Source: Nitrospinota bacterium (GTDB taxonomy: Bacteria; Nitrospinota_A; UBA7883; JADGGD01). From it: DNA of 15,763 bases. The first letter of the stretch is position 1. Each line of letters begins with the position of its first letter. A program made the position numbers and the translations under genes. The stretch spans positions 1 to 15,763 of the forward strand of contig JADGCD010000023.1 in the NCBI GenBank assembly GCA_015229165.1, in the 5' to 3' direction. Below, piece after piece: positions 5,094 through 13,545 of the stretch. The notes beneath the pieces are model-generated. The model was not told the origin of the DNA. It searched no databases and saw nothing but the letters and a program-made list of their open reading frames with translations.

Positions 5094-7757
5094 ATGTATC
5101 TATCCAAGGAACTCCGGCGCGGGCTGTCGATCCTGCTCCTGATCGGAGCGTTTTTCGCCGCAGACTTCTTCGGGCTCTTCTCCCGGCTGAACGACATCTT
5201 CTACGACCAGTTCACGCTGGCCACCCCCGGCCCGAAGGAAAAGTCGCAGGTTCTGATCATTGAAGCCCCCGCCAATCTGCGGGGAGCCTATGGTGAGGCG
5301 ACCTGGCGGCACATCCTTACCGAGGCCCGGAGCAAGGGGGCCAAGAAAGTCGTCTTCACCTTCTATCCGAACGTATCGCGGGAGTTTTACGTCGAAGCCA
5401 AGGCCAAAGGGGACGTCCTGTTCGGACGGGCGGTCATCCCCTCCACCTTCGACCCGGACAAAAAAGTCTTCGAGAAAGTCCCCGCCGCCGCCGCCGGCCT
5501 GTCCCTCCCCTCCGGCGCGTGGATCCTCCCCTCCTCCCACAGCGCCACCTATCACGAACAGTACCTCTCGGTTGACGTCAACGGAAAGGCGCAAGACTCC
5601 CTCACCACCGCGACGCTCAAGAGCCTCAAAAGCGGCGTCACGATACCGAAGGGGGAGACCTTTATGCTCAATTTCACCGGCGGCGTCGACCGGGCGCCGG
5701 TCATCAGCATCGAGTTGGCCAACAGCGGCGGCCTGATCGATGAACTGGTCCGCGGCCGGACGCTGGTCATCGGTTTCGGCACACCTCTGGGGGCGCCGGG
5801 GCTGAAGATTCCCGGCGGACGGGGCGCCGAACTGTCGCTGGTGGAGTACTTCGGCTACGGCCTCGACACCCTGTTGACCACCGGAGCCCCCACAAACGCC
5901 CAGCCGTGGGTGACAGCGCTCCTGCTGGTCATGGTCACGCTGGTTCCCTACCTGATCCGGAACCTTTTCGACCAGGGCCAGTTCGTGGTGGTCAACAGCA
6001 TCTTCGCCGTCGCCTACGTCGCCGCCCTCGGCCTCCTGTTCGCCACGCTGCTGGTCTTCTCGCCGGTGGCGACGACGCTGCTGACCCATCTGGTCATCGT
6101 CGGCCTGATCGGCCAGTGGAAAGCGGTGGACGAGACCCAGGCGGTCCGCACCCTGGTCATCGAATCGTCGGTCAACCTCCACAAGCGGGTGTTCCCCACG
6201 TCGTTCGTCGACGTGGACGAGCACTGGTCCCATGTCATCTCGGTGGTCAACCAGCTTCTGGATCTCGAACGGGTCATCTTCCTTGAGCGGATTCCGGGCG
6301 ACCACCGGGTCCGGGAGGTCATCGCCCTCAACTGCTCCATCGAAGACATCAACGAGTTGCGACGCGACTACGAGCGGGCGCCCTACAGCGACGCCATCGC
6401 CGAAAACGGCCCCTGCCTGGTCGACAAGCGAATCTTCATGCGCCCCCGGGAGGACATCGTCGAGGCGCAGTATCTGGTGCCGCTCATATTTTCGGGGGAG
6501 ATGCTCGGTTTCTGGGCCTTTACCATCGACACCGCGCGCATCGAGGTGACTCCCGTGTTCCTCTCGATGGTCAAGGACTTCACGGCCCAGATTAGCGAGC
6601 TGCTCTATCGGCGCTACTATCGCCAGTTGTCCGCCGAAGGGACCGGCCTTTCACTGGCCAAAAATCCGGCCCACGCCAACATCAAGGAGCTTGACCGGAC
6701 CATCAGCCTGCTGAACCGGCGCCTCTCCCAGCTTGAGGACGTCCTCGACGAGATCAGCGTCGCCACCATCCTGTACGACCTGTTCGGACAGGTCATCCAG
6801 ATCAACCAGAGTATGGTCGCCCTGTCGGAAGAGGTCGGCGTCGCTCCCCACAACCTGACGGCGCTCGATTTCATCATGACGCTGACCGGCATCGACCTCT
6901 CGAAGGCGCGCCGCCACCTGAGCGAAGTGGTCCTCAACCACCGCAGCGTCGCCTTCCCCATCACTGCTGGGGCGGCCGGGGAGAGCCTGACCATCAACAT
7001 CTACCCCCTCCTCCACCGGGAGCAGGAGCGGAGCGGCGGCGAGGCTTTCCAGATCCAGGGCATCCTGTGCGAGATATGGGACGTCTCGGAGATAGAGTCG
7101 ATCTACCAGAACCGGGAGCGGGCCTTCAAGGAACTGCTGGCCTCGGTGGCGACCGTCGGAAAGTCTCTGCTGACCGAAACCGCCGAAAGCCGCGCCACGG
7201 GGAGCAAGGGGGAAGCGACCCTCGACACGGTCATGGCCAAGACCCGGGAAATGGTCGACATGGTCGAGCGGGTCGAGAAAAAGATCGTCCCCGACGAGGA
7301 GGGACGCTCCTTCGCCCGCGCCATTCCGGTCGACACCCACGAGGCGCTCATCAACGCCATCAAGCTGGCCGGCCACGACCTGACGGCCAAGAAGGTCACC
7401 GTCTCCTTCGACACGCCCGAGCGGCGGGCCATGGCGTTGGCCGCCCCCACCGCGCTGCCGGAAGTCATGGCCGACATCCTGCGGGCGCTGTCGCACACCG
7501 CCAATACCTCCGGCGAGATCGAAATCACCTCGCGGGGCAGCTCCGGGCAGGTCAACTTCTCCTTCTTCGCCGACGGGCTCGGCCTTTCGCCGGAGCGGCT
7601 TCAGGAGATGCTCTACCAACCGGACACCTTCGGTGACGGCTTCGCCGCCCTCGGGCAGGACATCGAGACGGTCAGGCAGTGGCAAGGAGAGATGCTGGTC
7701 ACCAGTGAAGTGGGCCACGGCATCACCGTCAATCTGTCGCTCGAAGCCATCCACTAG
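5094..7757 (+). CDS. CHASE2-GAF-PAS membrane sensor with degenerate histidine-kinase C-terminus (pseudokinase)
   Basis: An 887-residue inner-membrane protein. Seen in order: one N-terminal helix (about 8-28); a periplasmic CHASE2-like domain (about 30-265) opening with the typical DIFYDQF; three hydrophobic helices (about 272-290, 297-320, 322-341), the standard end of CHASE2 proteins; a GAF-like region (about 355-505, YLVPLIFSGEMLGFWAF); a PAS-like region (about 548-670); and a kinase-like tail (about 690-887). The tail keeps the outline of an HATPase domain, ending GEMLVTSEVGHGITVNLSL. It has no H-box histidine, has R797 where the N-box asparagine belongs (ILRALSHT), and the glycine boxes are altered. 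It is probably a non-catalytic sensor or scaffold. The ATG at 5094 has a weak ribosome site. It leads an operon; the next start is 8 bases away. Confidence 0.8.
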   Translation: MYLSKELRRGLSILLLIGAFFAADFFGLFSRLNDIFYDQFTLATPGPKEKSQVLIIEAPANLRGAYGEATWRHILTEARSKGAKKVVFTFYPNVSREFYVEAKAKGDVLFGRAVIPSTFDPDKKVFEKVPAAAAGLSLPSGAWILPSSHSATYHEQYLSVDVNGKAQDSLTTATLKSLKSGVTIPKGETFMLNFTGGVDRAPVISIELANSGGLIDELVRGRTLVIGFGTPLGAPGLKIPGGRGAELSLVEYFGYGLDTLLTTGAPTNAQPWVTALLLVMVTLVPYLIRNLFDQGQFVVVNSIFAVAYVAALGLLFATLLVFSPVATTLLTHLVIVGLIGQWKAVDETQAVRTLVIESSVNLHKRVFPTSFVDVDEHWSHVISVVNQLLDLERVIFLERIPGDHRVREVIALNCSIEDINELRRDYERAPYSDAIAENGPCLVDKRIFMRPREDIVEAQYLVPLIFSGEMLGFWAFTIDTARIEVTPVFLSMVKDFTAQISELLYRRYYRQLSAEGTGLSLAKNPAHANIKELDRTISLLNRRLSQLEDVLDEISVATILYDLFGQVIQINQSMVALSEEVGVAPHNLTALDFIMTLTGIDLSKARRHLSEVVLNHRSVAFPITAGAAGESLTINIYPLLHREQERSGGEAFQIQGILCEIWDVSEIESIYQNRERAFKELLASVATVGKSLLTETAESRATGSKGEATLDTVMAKTREMVDMVERVEKKIVPDEEGRSFARAIPVDTHEALINAIKLAGHDLTAKKVTVSFDTPERRAMALAAPTALPEVMADILRALSHTANTSGEIEITSRGSSGQVNFSFFADGLGLSPERLQEMLYQPDTFGDGFAALGQDIETVRQWQGEMLVTSEVGHGITVNLSLEAIH

Positions 7758-7765
7758 AGGCCCTG

Positions 7766-10700
7766 ATGAATTTCGAACCGTTGGCCATTTTCCCCGAGGG
7801 GAGCCTCGCCAGCTCCCTGGTCGTCACCGTCTGGATCGGCGTGCTGGTCGTCTGCTTCTTCAACCTCCGCTTCGGGTGGGTGTTGTCGGCGCTGGTGGCG
7901 CCGGGCTATCTGGTGCCGCTGGCGGCGATCAAACCGTGGGCGGTGGTCATCATCCTGTTGGAGAGCGTCGTCACCTACGCCATCGTGGTGGGGATGTCGG
8001 CCTATTTCTCCCGTTTCGCCCGCTTCGCCTCCTTCTTCGGGCGGGACCGTTTCTTCGCATTCCTGCTGGTTTCGGTGCTGGTCCGCGTCACGTTCGACGG
8101 ATGGCTTCTTCCCGACTTCGGGGCCTGGCTCAACGACCGGTTCGAGCTGGCTTTCAACTACCGGAACAACCTCCACAGCTTCGGCCTGATCATCATCGCC
8201 CTTCTGGCGAATCTCTTCTTCAAGACCGGTGTCGTGCGGGGGCTGGCCACCACCATGGTCAACATCGCCGTCACCTGGCTCATCATCCGCTTCGTTCTGG
8301 TCGATTTCACCAACTTCCGCCTTTCGGGCGTCGGTTACCTGTACGAAGACGTGGCGGCCTCGATCCTGGCCGCCCCCAAGGCGTACATCATCCTGCTGAT
8401 CTCCGCGTTCGTCGCCTCCCGGATGAACCTCTACTACGGGTGGGAGTTCTCGGGGATCCTGATCCCCTCCCTGATCGCCCTGCAGTGGTATCAGCCGATG
8501 AAGGTGCTGATGACCTTCGTCGAGGCCTTCTTCATCATGGGGGTCGGCCGGTGGGTCCTCGCCACCCCCTTCTTCAAGCGGACCACCATGGAAGGCGCCC
8601 GGCTGGTCGCCCTCTTCTTCACCATCAGCTTTCTCTACAAAATGGCCGAAGGGTGGCTCATCGGGTGGCTGTGGCCCACCGTCAAGCCGACCGACTATTT
8701 CGCCTTCGGCTACCTGCTTGCCAGCCTCATGGCCGCCAAGATGCACGAGAAGGAGATCGCCGTCCGCCTGACCCGCGCCACCGTGCAGGTCTCGCTGGTG
8801 GCGGTGGGTATCGCGTCGGTCATCGGCTTCGCTCTGACCTACGTACCCAATCCCCTCGACTACGGCGCCTCCCGCACCGTGACGGCCAACGCCAAGGTCG
8901 GCGTCGATATGATTGACGAAGCCACCTTCATCGACGTGGTCCGGGCCGCCAAGGTCAGCTCCTACATGTCGCGGCTCGAGGACGCCACTCCCATCCCCAC
9001 CCAATGGGAACTCGATTCCTTCCGGGCGGGGGTCCGGGCGCTGCTCGACTATGTCGAAAGCGGCGAGGCGGAGCGGCTCGACCTTGCGGCCGCCCGGTTC
9101 GCCGAGGTCAATTTCAAGCTCTCCCGCGTCGAAGGGAAATACCTGGTCATCAGCGAGATCGAACCGCGCGGATGGGGCTTTTACGCCATCAATCTCGAAC
9201 CGAAAAACGAAACCCTCGTCCAGGCGCCAGCGCCGGTGGAGGAATGGGGCGCCATGGAAGGAGGCGCCTGGCTGTTCGTCGATCTCCAGACCCGCAGCTA
9301 CGCCGCAGCCGGCGCCGCCCGGAACTCCAACAAGGACGGCTCCGCCGACGCCCTGCAGGCCTACCGTCTCCCCTTCTTCGTCTTCTATCAGGTCATGGGC
9401 CGGGCCGACACCCTTCAGGTTCGCGGCTTTGAAGGCGCCCCGGACGACGAACGGAAGCGGGAGCGGGACGGCGTCAACTATCTGGCCGTCAAGCGGCGCC
9501 TCCCGCCGGGGCTCGACCTTGCCCGCCTGAAGCAGGATGTCGAAAAGATCGACGTCGAATGGGGCGCCGCGTGGGACGCCAACCTCTATCGCAAAGAAGC
9601 CCGCGGCGGACTGGCGGAGCTCTACCTGACCCGGAACACCATCCGCAAGCTGATGTTCAAGCCGTTCTTCAACCTGGCCGACATCCCGCTGGAGGCCAAG
9701 ACCCAGCGTATCGACGGTTACTTGCAGGACTGGATCCTCTCGCAGAAAGATCGCATCGCCCCCAGCGGCTCCGACCGGTACGTCGCCCCGCGGATCGAGC
9801 AGATGCTCTTCATCGACGAGCTGATCGTCACCCCGCTCCTGAAAATCGTCCGCTCCGAGTTCAAGGACGGGACGTGGAGCGAAACCGGCGAGGCGGAGTT
9901 GAAGGCGCTGGCCTCCTACGCCGCCACGCTCGACATGACCATCATCCAGTACCGCCACCGGGAGTCGGGGAACGACTATCTGGTGATGGCCGAAAAGGGA
10001 GAGCTCAGGAAACCCCGCTTCTGGGGCACCTACATCTTCCGGCTGGGCGACGCATCCCCCTACGTCATCCAGGCGCCCCGCCCCATCTTCGAGGTCAACT
10101 CGTTCGAGTACGCGGTCTATCTGTTCGAGCGGCTCGGCGCCCGGGCGCTTCTGATCGGCGGTTCCCACCCCTCGGCCAACCAGGACTATTCGGCCGACAT
10201 CGTGAAGCGGATCAACAAGGTCAACGTCTTCAACCTCGTCGGACAGGCCATCGCCCGCGAGTCGGGGGACGAGCCTCTGATGTACATTCAGTGCCGCGCC
10301 TTCGGTCTACGGCCCGACCGGGAGCAGCCCAACGTCGATGCGGTCGTCGGCCTGGACAACTGGGCCTACGACGCCGACAACGTCAAGCCGCTGGCCCGTA
10401 GACTTCTCGACGCCCTGGACGAGGACGGCATGATCGTCCGGTTCGCCGACAGCAAGATCGACACCGCCGGATACGAAGTCGGCAGCACCGCGCAGGTCGG
10501 CTATCTGTCCGCCCTCCCCGGCAAGGAGTTCTCCCTGCTCTGGATATCCCCCCTGGCCCGCGCAAGCTATCGCCAGCAGACCGAGAACCGGATGCAGGAG
10601 GCCAAGTTCGCCTCCGCCGACATCCCGCTCGACACCGCCTCCCTGGCCGGGTACATCCATTCCTTCAACCGCTGGTCCCCCACCGGCCAGTTGCCGGAGC

Positions 10701-10999
10701 GGATGCGGGGGATGCTGCGCGACTTCGTCTTCGACAAGGACGTGATCCTGCTGACCCGGATGCGGGCAGACTTCCCGGACTTCACCTTCCGGCGGCTCAT
10801 CGACATCAACTCGAAGCAGACCTTTATCGTGGTCATCGACTCCACCGGCGCCCTGGTCTCGATCATCAACGTCGTCCCCCGCCAGCCGCAGGTCGAAATC
10901 CTGCTGGACAACCGGGAGAGCGTGAAGGAGAAAGTGGAAGCCTTCATCGAAACCCGCGCAAGCTGGCTCTACTTCCAACAGAAGGGGGGCCAGTCATGA
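7766..10999 (+). CDS. Large membrane protein: two PgsC/CapC-like membrane modules plus two catalytically dead hydrolase-like domains
   Basis: 1077 residues. The first 370 are mostly transmembrane and contain two similar modules: RFGWVLSALVAPGYLVPL (APGYL at 45-49) and YYGWEFSGILIPSLIAL (IPS at 233-235). These resemble PgsC/CapC, the membrane subunit of poly-gamma-glutamate synthases. The soluble part carries two copies of a domain that looks intact in the 301-residue protein two genes downstream. Copy A (398-630) has KYLVISE, GFYAINL, QAPAPVEE, QVRGFE and GGLAELYL; copy B (680-935) has NDYLVMAE, GTYIFRL, QAPRPIFE, QCRAFG and FSLLWIS. Histidine and glutamate positions of the intact version are replaced in both (A489/R772, R553/R844, Y620/W926). 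Residues 936-1077 form a further tail. GAGG lies 5 bases before the ATG. Alternative: the membrane part could belong to other 7TM families such as those fused to inactive transglutaminases. Confidence 0.75.
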   Translation: MNFEPLAIFPEGSLASSLVVTVWIGVLVVCFFNLRFGWVLSALVAPGYLVPLAAIKPWAVVIILLESVVTYAIVVGMSAYFSRFARFASFFGRDRFFAFLLVSVLVRVTFDGWLLPDFGAWLNDRFELAFNYRNNLHSFGLIIIALLANLFFKTGVVRGLATTMVNIAVTWLIIRFVLVDFTNFRLSGVGYLYEDVAASILAAPKAYIILLISAFVASRMNLYYGWEFSGILIPSLIALQWYQPMKVLMTFVEAFFIMGVGRWVLATPFFKRTTMEGARLVALFFTISFLYKMAEGWLIGWLWPTVKPTDYFAFGYLLASLMAAKMHEKEIAVRLTRATVQVSLVAVGIASVIGFALTYVPNPLDYGASRTVTANAKVGVDMIDEATFIDVVRAAKVSSYMSRLEDATPIPTQWELDSFRAGVRALLDYVESGEAERLDLAAARFAEVNFKLSRVEGKYLVISEIEPRGWGFYAINLEPKNETLVQAPAPVEEWGAMEGGAWLFVDLQTRSYAAAGAARNSNKDGSADALQAYRLPFFVFYQVMGRADTLQVRGFEGAPDDERKRERDGVNYLAVKRRLPPGLDLARLKQDVEKIDVEWGAAWDANLYRKEARGGLAELYLTRNTIRKLMFKPFFNLADIPLEAKTQRIDGYLQDWILSQKDRIAPSGSDRYVAPRIEQMLFIDELIVTPLLKIVRSEFKDGTWSETGEAELKALASYAATLDMTIIQYRHRESGNDYLVMAEKGELRKPRFWGTYIFRLGDASPYVIQAPRPIFEVNSFEYAVYLFERLGARALLIGGSHPSANQDYSADIVKRINKVNVFNLVGQAIARESGDEPLMYIQCRAFGLRPDREQPNVDAVVGLDNWAYDADNVKPLARRLLDALDEDGMIVRFADSKIDTAGYEVGSTAQVGYLSALPGKEFSLLWISPLARASYRQQTENRMQEAKFASADIPLDTASLAGYIHSFNRWSPTGQLPERMRGMLRDFVFDKDVILLTRMRADFPDFTFRRLIDINSKQTFIVVIDSTGALVSIINVVPRQPQVEILLDNRESVKEKVEAFIETRASWLYFQQKGGQS

Positions 11000-11067
11000 G
11001 AGCCTCCCGCACAACGTCCCGGAGAACCGACACCGTGAACCGCTCCGCCGCCGGAGGCGACCGATGA
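10996..11067 (+). CDS. Possible 23-codon bridging mini-ORF
   Basis: An ATG at 10996 overlaps the stop of the upstream gene as ATGA. The frame runs 23 codons (MRASRTTSRRTDTVNRS...) to a TGA at 11065-11067 that overlaps the next ATG (11064), again as ATGA. The peptide would be small and basic, with six arginines. It exactly spans the only gap of more than 10 bases in the operon, so ribosomes could pass from gene to gene without leaving. The next gene has its own strong GGAGG 6 bases upstream. The frame could also be chance; no family is recognisable. Confidence 0.3.
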   Translation: MRASRTTSRRTDTVNRSAAGGDR

Positions 11068-13545
11068 AAAAATACCGGATCCTCATGTGGATCCTCTTCC
11101 TGCTGGTCATCGGATTCTGGGTCTACGCCTACGCCCTTCCCTCGGTACGCCAAAGTCTTATCAAGGCCGGGCTCTACCAGGGTACCCGCGAGACCAATAT
11201 CAGTCTCGCCTATGTGGTCCAGCGCGGAGAGGAATGGCTCACCTTCCCCTTCGCCTCCGGCACCCGCAGACTCAAGCTCGTTCTCAACGCCAGCGTCCCG
11301 GAAGACGCCCGCTACCTGTGGGACAAGCGGTGGCGCTACACGATCCAGGTCCGCCTCTATGACAAGGACGGCGCGCTTCTTCTCGACCGACCCTACGTCA
11401 GCATCACCAACGTCTCCGTCTTCCGGACGCCCGAGTCCCCCAACCCGGTCCTGACCTCGGTTTTCGGCGGCGTCGACCTGATACCCACCGGCGGCCGCAT
11501 CCTTTACCTCTCCGACAAGGTTCTGCAGGACGCGCACAGCGTCAAGATCCGTTTCGTCGAAGGGGACCCCTACCTGCAAGACATCTCCGTGCGGGTCTAC
11601 CGGGAGGAGATCCTCCCCGACCGGCGTCTGGCCCACCTCTGGAACCGGATCGAGGAAGAGAAGAAAGAGGCCCTCACCGACGACAGCGTCTACACCCACG
11701 ACCTTCTCAACGACTGGGAGCGGAAGATGCTCGCCCGCCGTCTCTGGACCCCGTTGGGGCCCGACGGCCTCGAAGGGCGCGACTACACCCTGCGCCAGAT
11801 TCACACCATCAAGGATTTCGAAGGGGACGAGATCGACCTTCCCATCGAACCGCAGGGGGTCGTGGCCGGTCCGCGCCGCCGGGCCATCATCCCGGTCCCC
11901 AACACCCTCCAGCCGGTGAAGCTGACCTTTACCCCCTTCGCCCTCGGGCAAAGCAAACCGGCCACCGCCTATATCCGGTGGCTCCCCGAAATGGGGGGAA
12001 TGGATCCCGGCCCCGTCGTCGAAGCGGCGGTTGACCCGGTCAAGATCAGCGAAACATGGATCACCTCCGTCCAGGGGGGACTTCTGGAGATATGGGGCTC
12101 GGACAACTTCGCCGTCCGTGGCTACATCAACAATGAGGAGGAGGGGGATCTGACCGAGATCACCCCCGAGCGGGAGTTCCTCCGCGGCTTTATGCTCCCC
12201 CCCAAGCGGGGAATCCAGTTCAAGGTCAGCAATCTTGAGGGAGACCGGACCGGATTCCGGTTCGACGTCCGCCGCTTCACCCTCCCCGACGGGGGCGACC
12301 TGAAAAGAGAGCCGGTCACCATCCGGTTCAAGACCCTCGACGCCAAAGGCGCCCTCCTGGAGAGCGGTTCGGTCGCCGTGGGGCCGTTCGAACCGTCGGC
12401 CTACGACGCCCTTTCCGCCGGGTTCGAGCGGGCCGACGTCTCCGTCCCCCACTCGTTCTATTTGCTCGCCCCCCCGGGTGCCGTCATGATCGCCCTGGAG
12501 AGCGACGACAACGAAAACCTCCTCGTCGCCGGGCATAACCGCTCCTACCGGGCCACCCGCACCCTGACCTTGCCGGACGAATATTTCTCGTACGAGCGCA
12601 ACCAGCTCCCCTTCAACCCGGCCTGGTATTCGATCCTGCCGGTCGATTTCCAGTCACTGATGATGGAAGGCTACTCGCAGGCGCTCACCGTTCAGGACGC
12701 TCCTGCGCAGATGGAAGACGCCCTCGTCATATGGGAGACCGTCGCTCCGTCGAACCGCCCGGTGGGAGTCATGCTTTTTGTCCCCCATCACATCTCCGGC
12801 TCCTACGAAGATCCCCCCTCCCCCTCCCGGTATGCCCCGGTCGCCCAAAAGCAGGAGCGGGACATGGTCGTCGGCGTCGCGGGAGAGAACGTAACCCTGA
12901 CCCCCTCGCTGCTGTTCAACCGGCAGCGGTTCGAACCGACCCGGGTCCGGGTCATGCTCGACCACAAGCTCCACTTCGAAGGGGAGCTGATCGGTATGCA
13001 AGGGGAGTTCGAGTTGCCGAAAGTCATGTCGGGCGAACACCTGGTACAGATCACCTGCGACGACCCGGAAGCCCGGTTTTATCTAGACAGCGTCCGGCCG
13101 GACAAGACGGTCTATACCAAGCGGATGGCCTATTCCATCAAGGAAGGGAATATCCTCACCTTCCCCTTCGTCAAGCAGGAGGGAAAAGACAGCCTGACCG
13201 TCCATTACCACGGCGCCGGCGGAGCGGTCCTTTCGGCCTGGCTGGAGCCGGTTCGATGGCCGACCGCGGTGGTCCCCTACGACTCGTTGACCATTCCCAA
13301 CCGTCGGTTCACCATAAAGTCCGGGGGGGGGGGGGCAGGGGGCCATTACGGCCCTGAACCTGGCCCGGACGCTGGACACCTACGCGACCCTCTATCTCCC
13401 CATGGGAAGCGATCTTCCCGCCGGAAGCTACCAACTGAACCTGGCGCTGCGAAACGGCTACAGCGGGTATGTGTCGGTGACCCGCAGCAAACCGATGGAA
13501 AACCAGCGAACCTTCTCCATCGGAGCAGGCATTGATGCAAAATAG
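11064..13545 (+). CDS. Membrane-anchored periplasmic beta-rich protein, frame broken at a 13-G tract
   Basis: Read with one G fewer in the run at 13323-13335 this is an 826-residue protein. As written, the frame shifts after residue 757, the tail becomes arginine/proline-rich and stops at 13535. The -1 reading continues sensibly (ITALNLARTLDTYATLYLP, SYQLNLALRNGYSGYVSV) to a TAG at 13543-13545, overlapping the next start by 11 bases as expected here. Seen: an N-terminal membrane helix (about 5-25), then a long region rich in alternating hydrophobic residues and short turns, probably beta domains in the periplasm. LTFPF occurs at 59-63 and again at 698-702 in similar contexts, suggesting a repeated beta domain. 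No known family was recognised. GGAGG lies 6 bases before the ATG. It is likely a structural or ligand-binding partner of the neighbouring membrane protein and hydrolase. Confidence 0.7.
13323..13335 (+). repeat. Homopolymer run of 13 G inside a coding region, causing a frameshift
   Basis: Thirteen consecutive G follow TCC (Ser753 codon) and precede CAGGGGG. Twelve or fifteen G would keep the downstream frame open to 13545; thirteen put it out of frame. Runs of this length slip during replication and are also prone to sequencing error, so the state seen may be a phase-off variant or an artefact. Confidence 0.9.

Noticed and set aside
5100..6305. 401-residue open frame on the minus strand under the CHASE2 gene
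   Set aside because: Low-complexity antisense frame typical of GC-rich DNA; the sense strand has CHASE2 features and membrane helices.
7754..10168. 804-residue open frame on the minus strand antisense to the PgsC-like fusion gene
   Set aside because: Composition is charged and low-complexity (runs of D, G, E, H) with no family signature. It mirrors codon bias of the plus-strand gene, which has clear domains and fits the operon.
10944..12536. 530-residue open frame on the minus strand
   Set aside because: Shadow of the 826-residue gene: D/G/V-rich translation, no domain, no ribosome site in context.
13323..13535. Treating the out-of-frame tail after the 13-G run as the genuine C-terminus
   Set aside because: The tail turns abruptly into R/P/G-rich sequence, while the alternative frame continues the same beta-rich style to a stop that overlaps the next gene.
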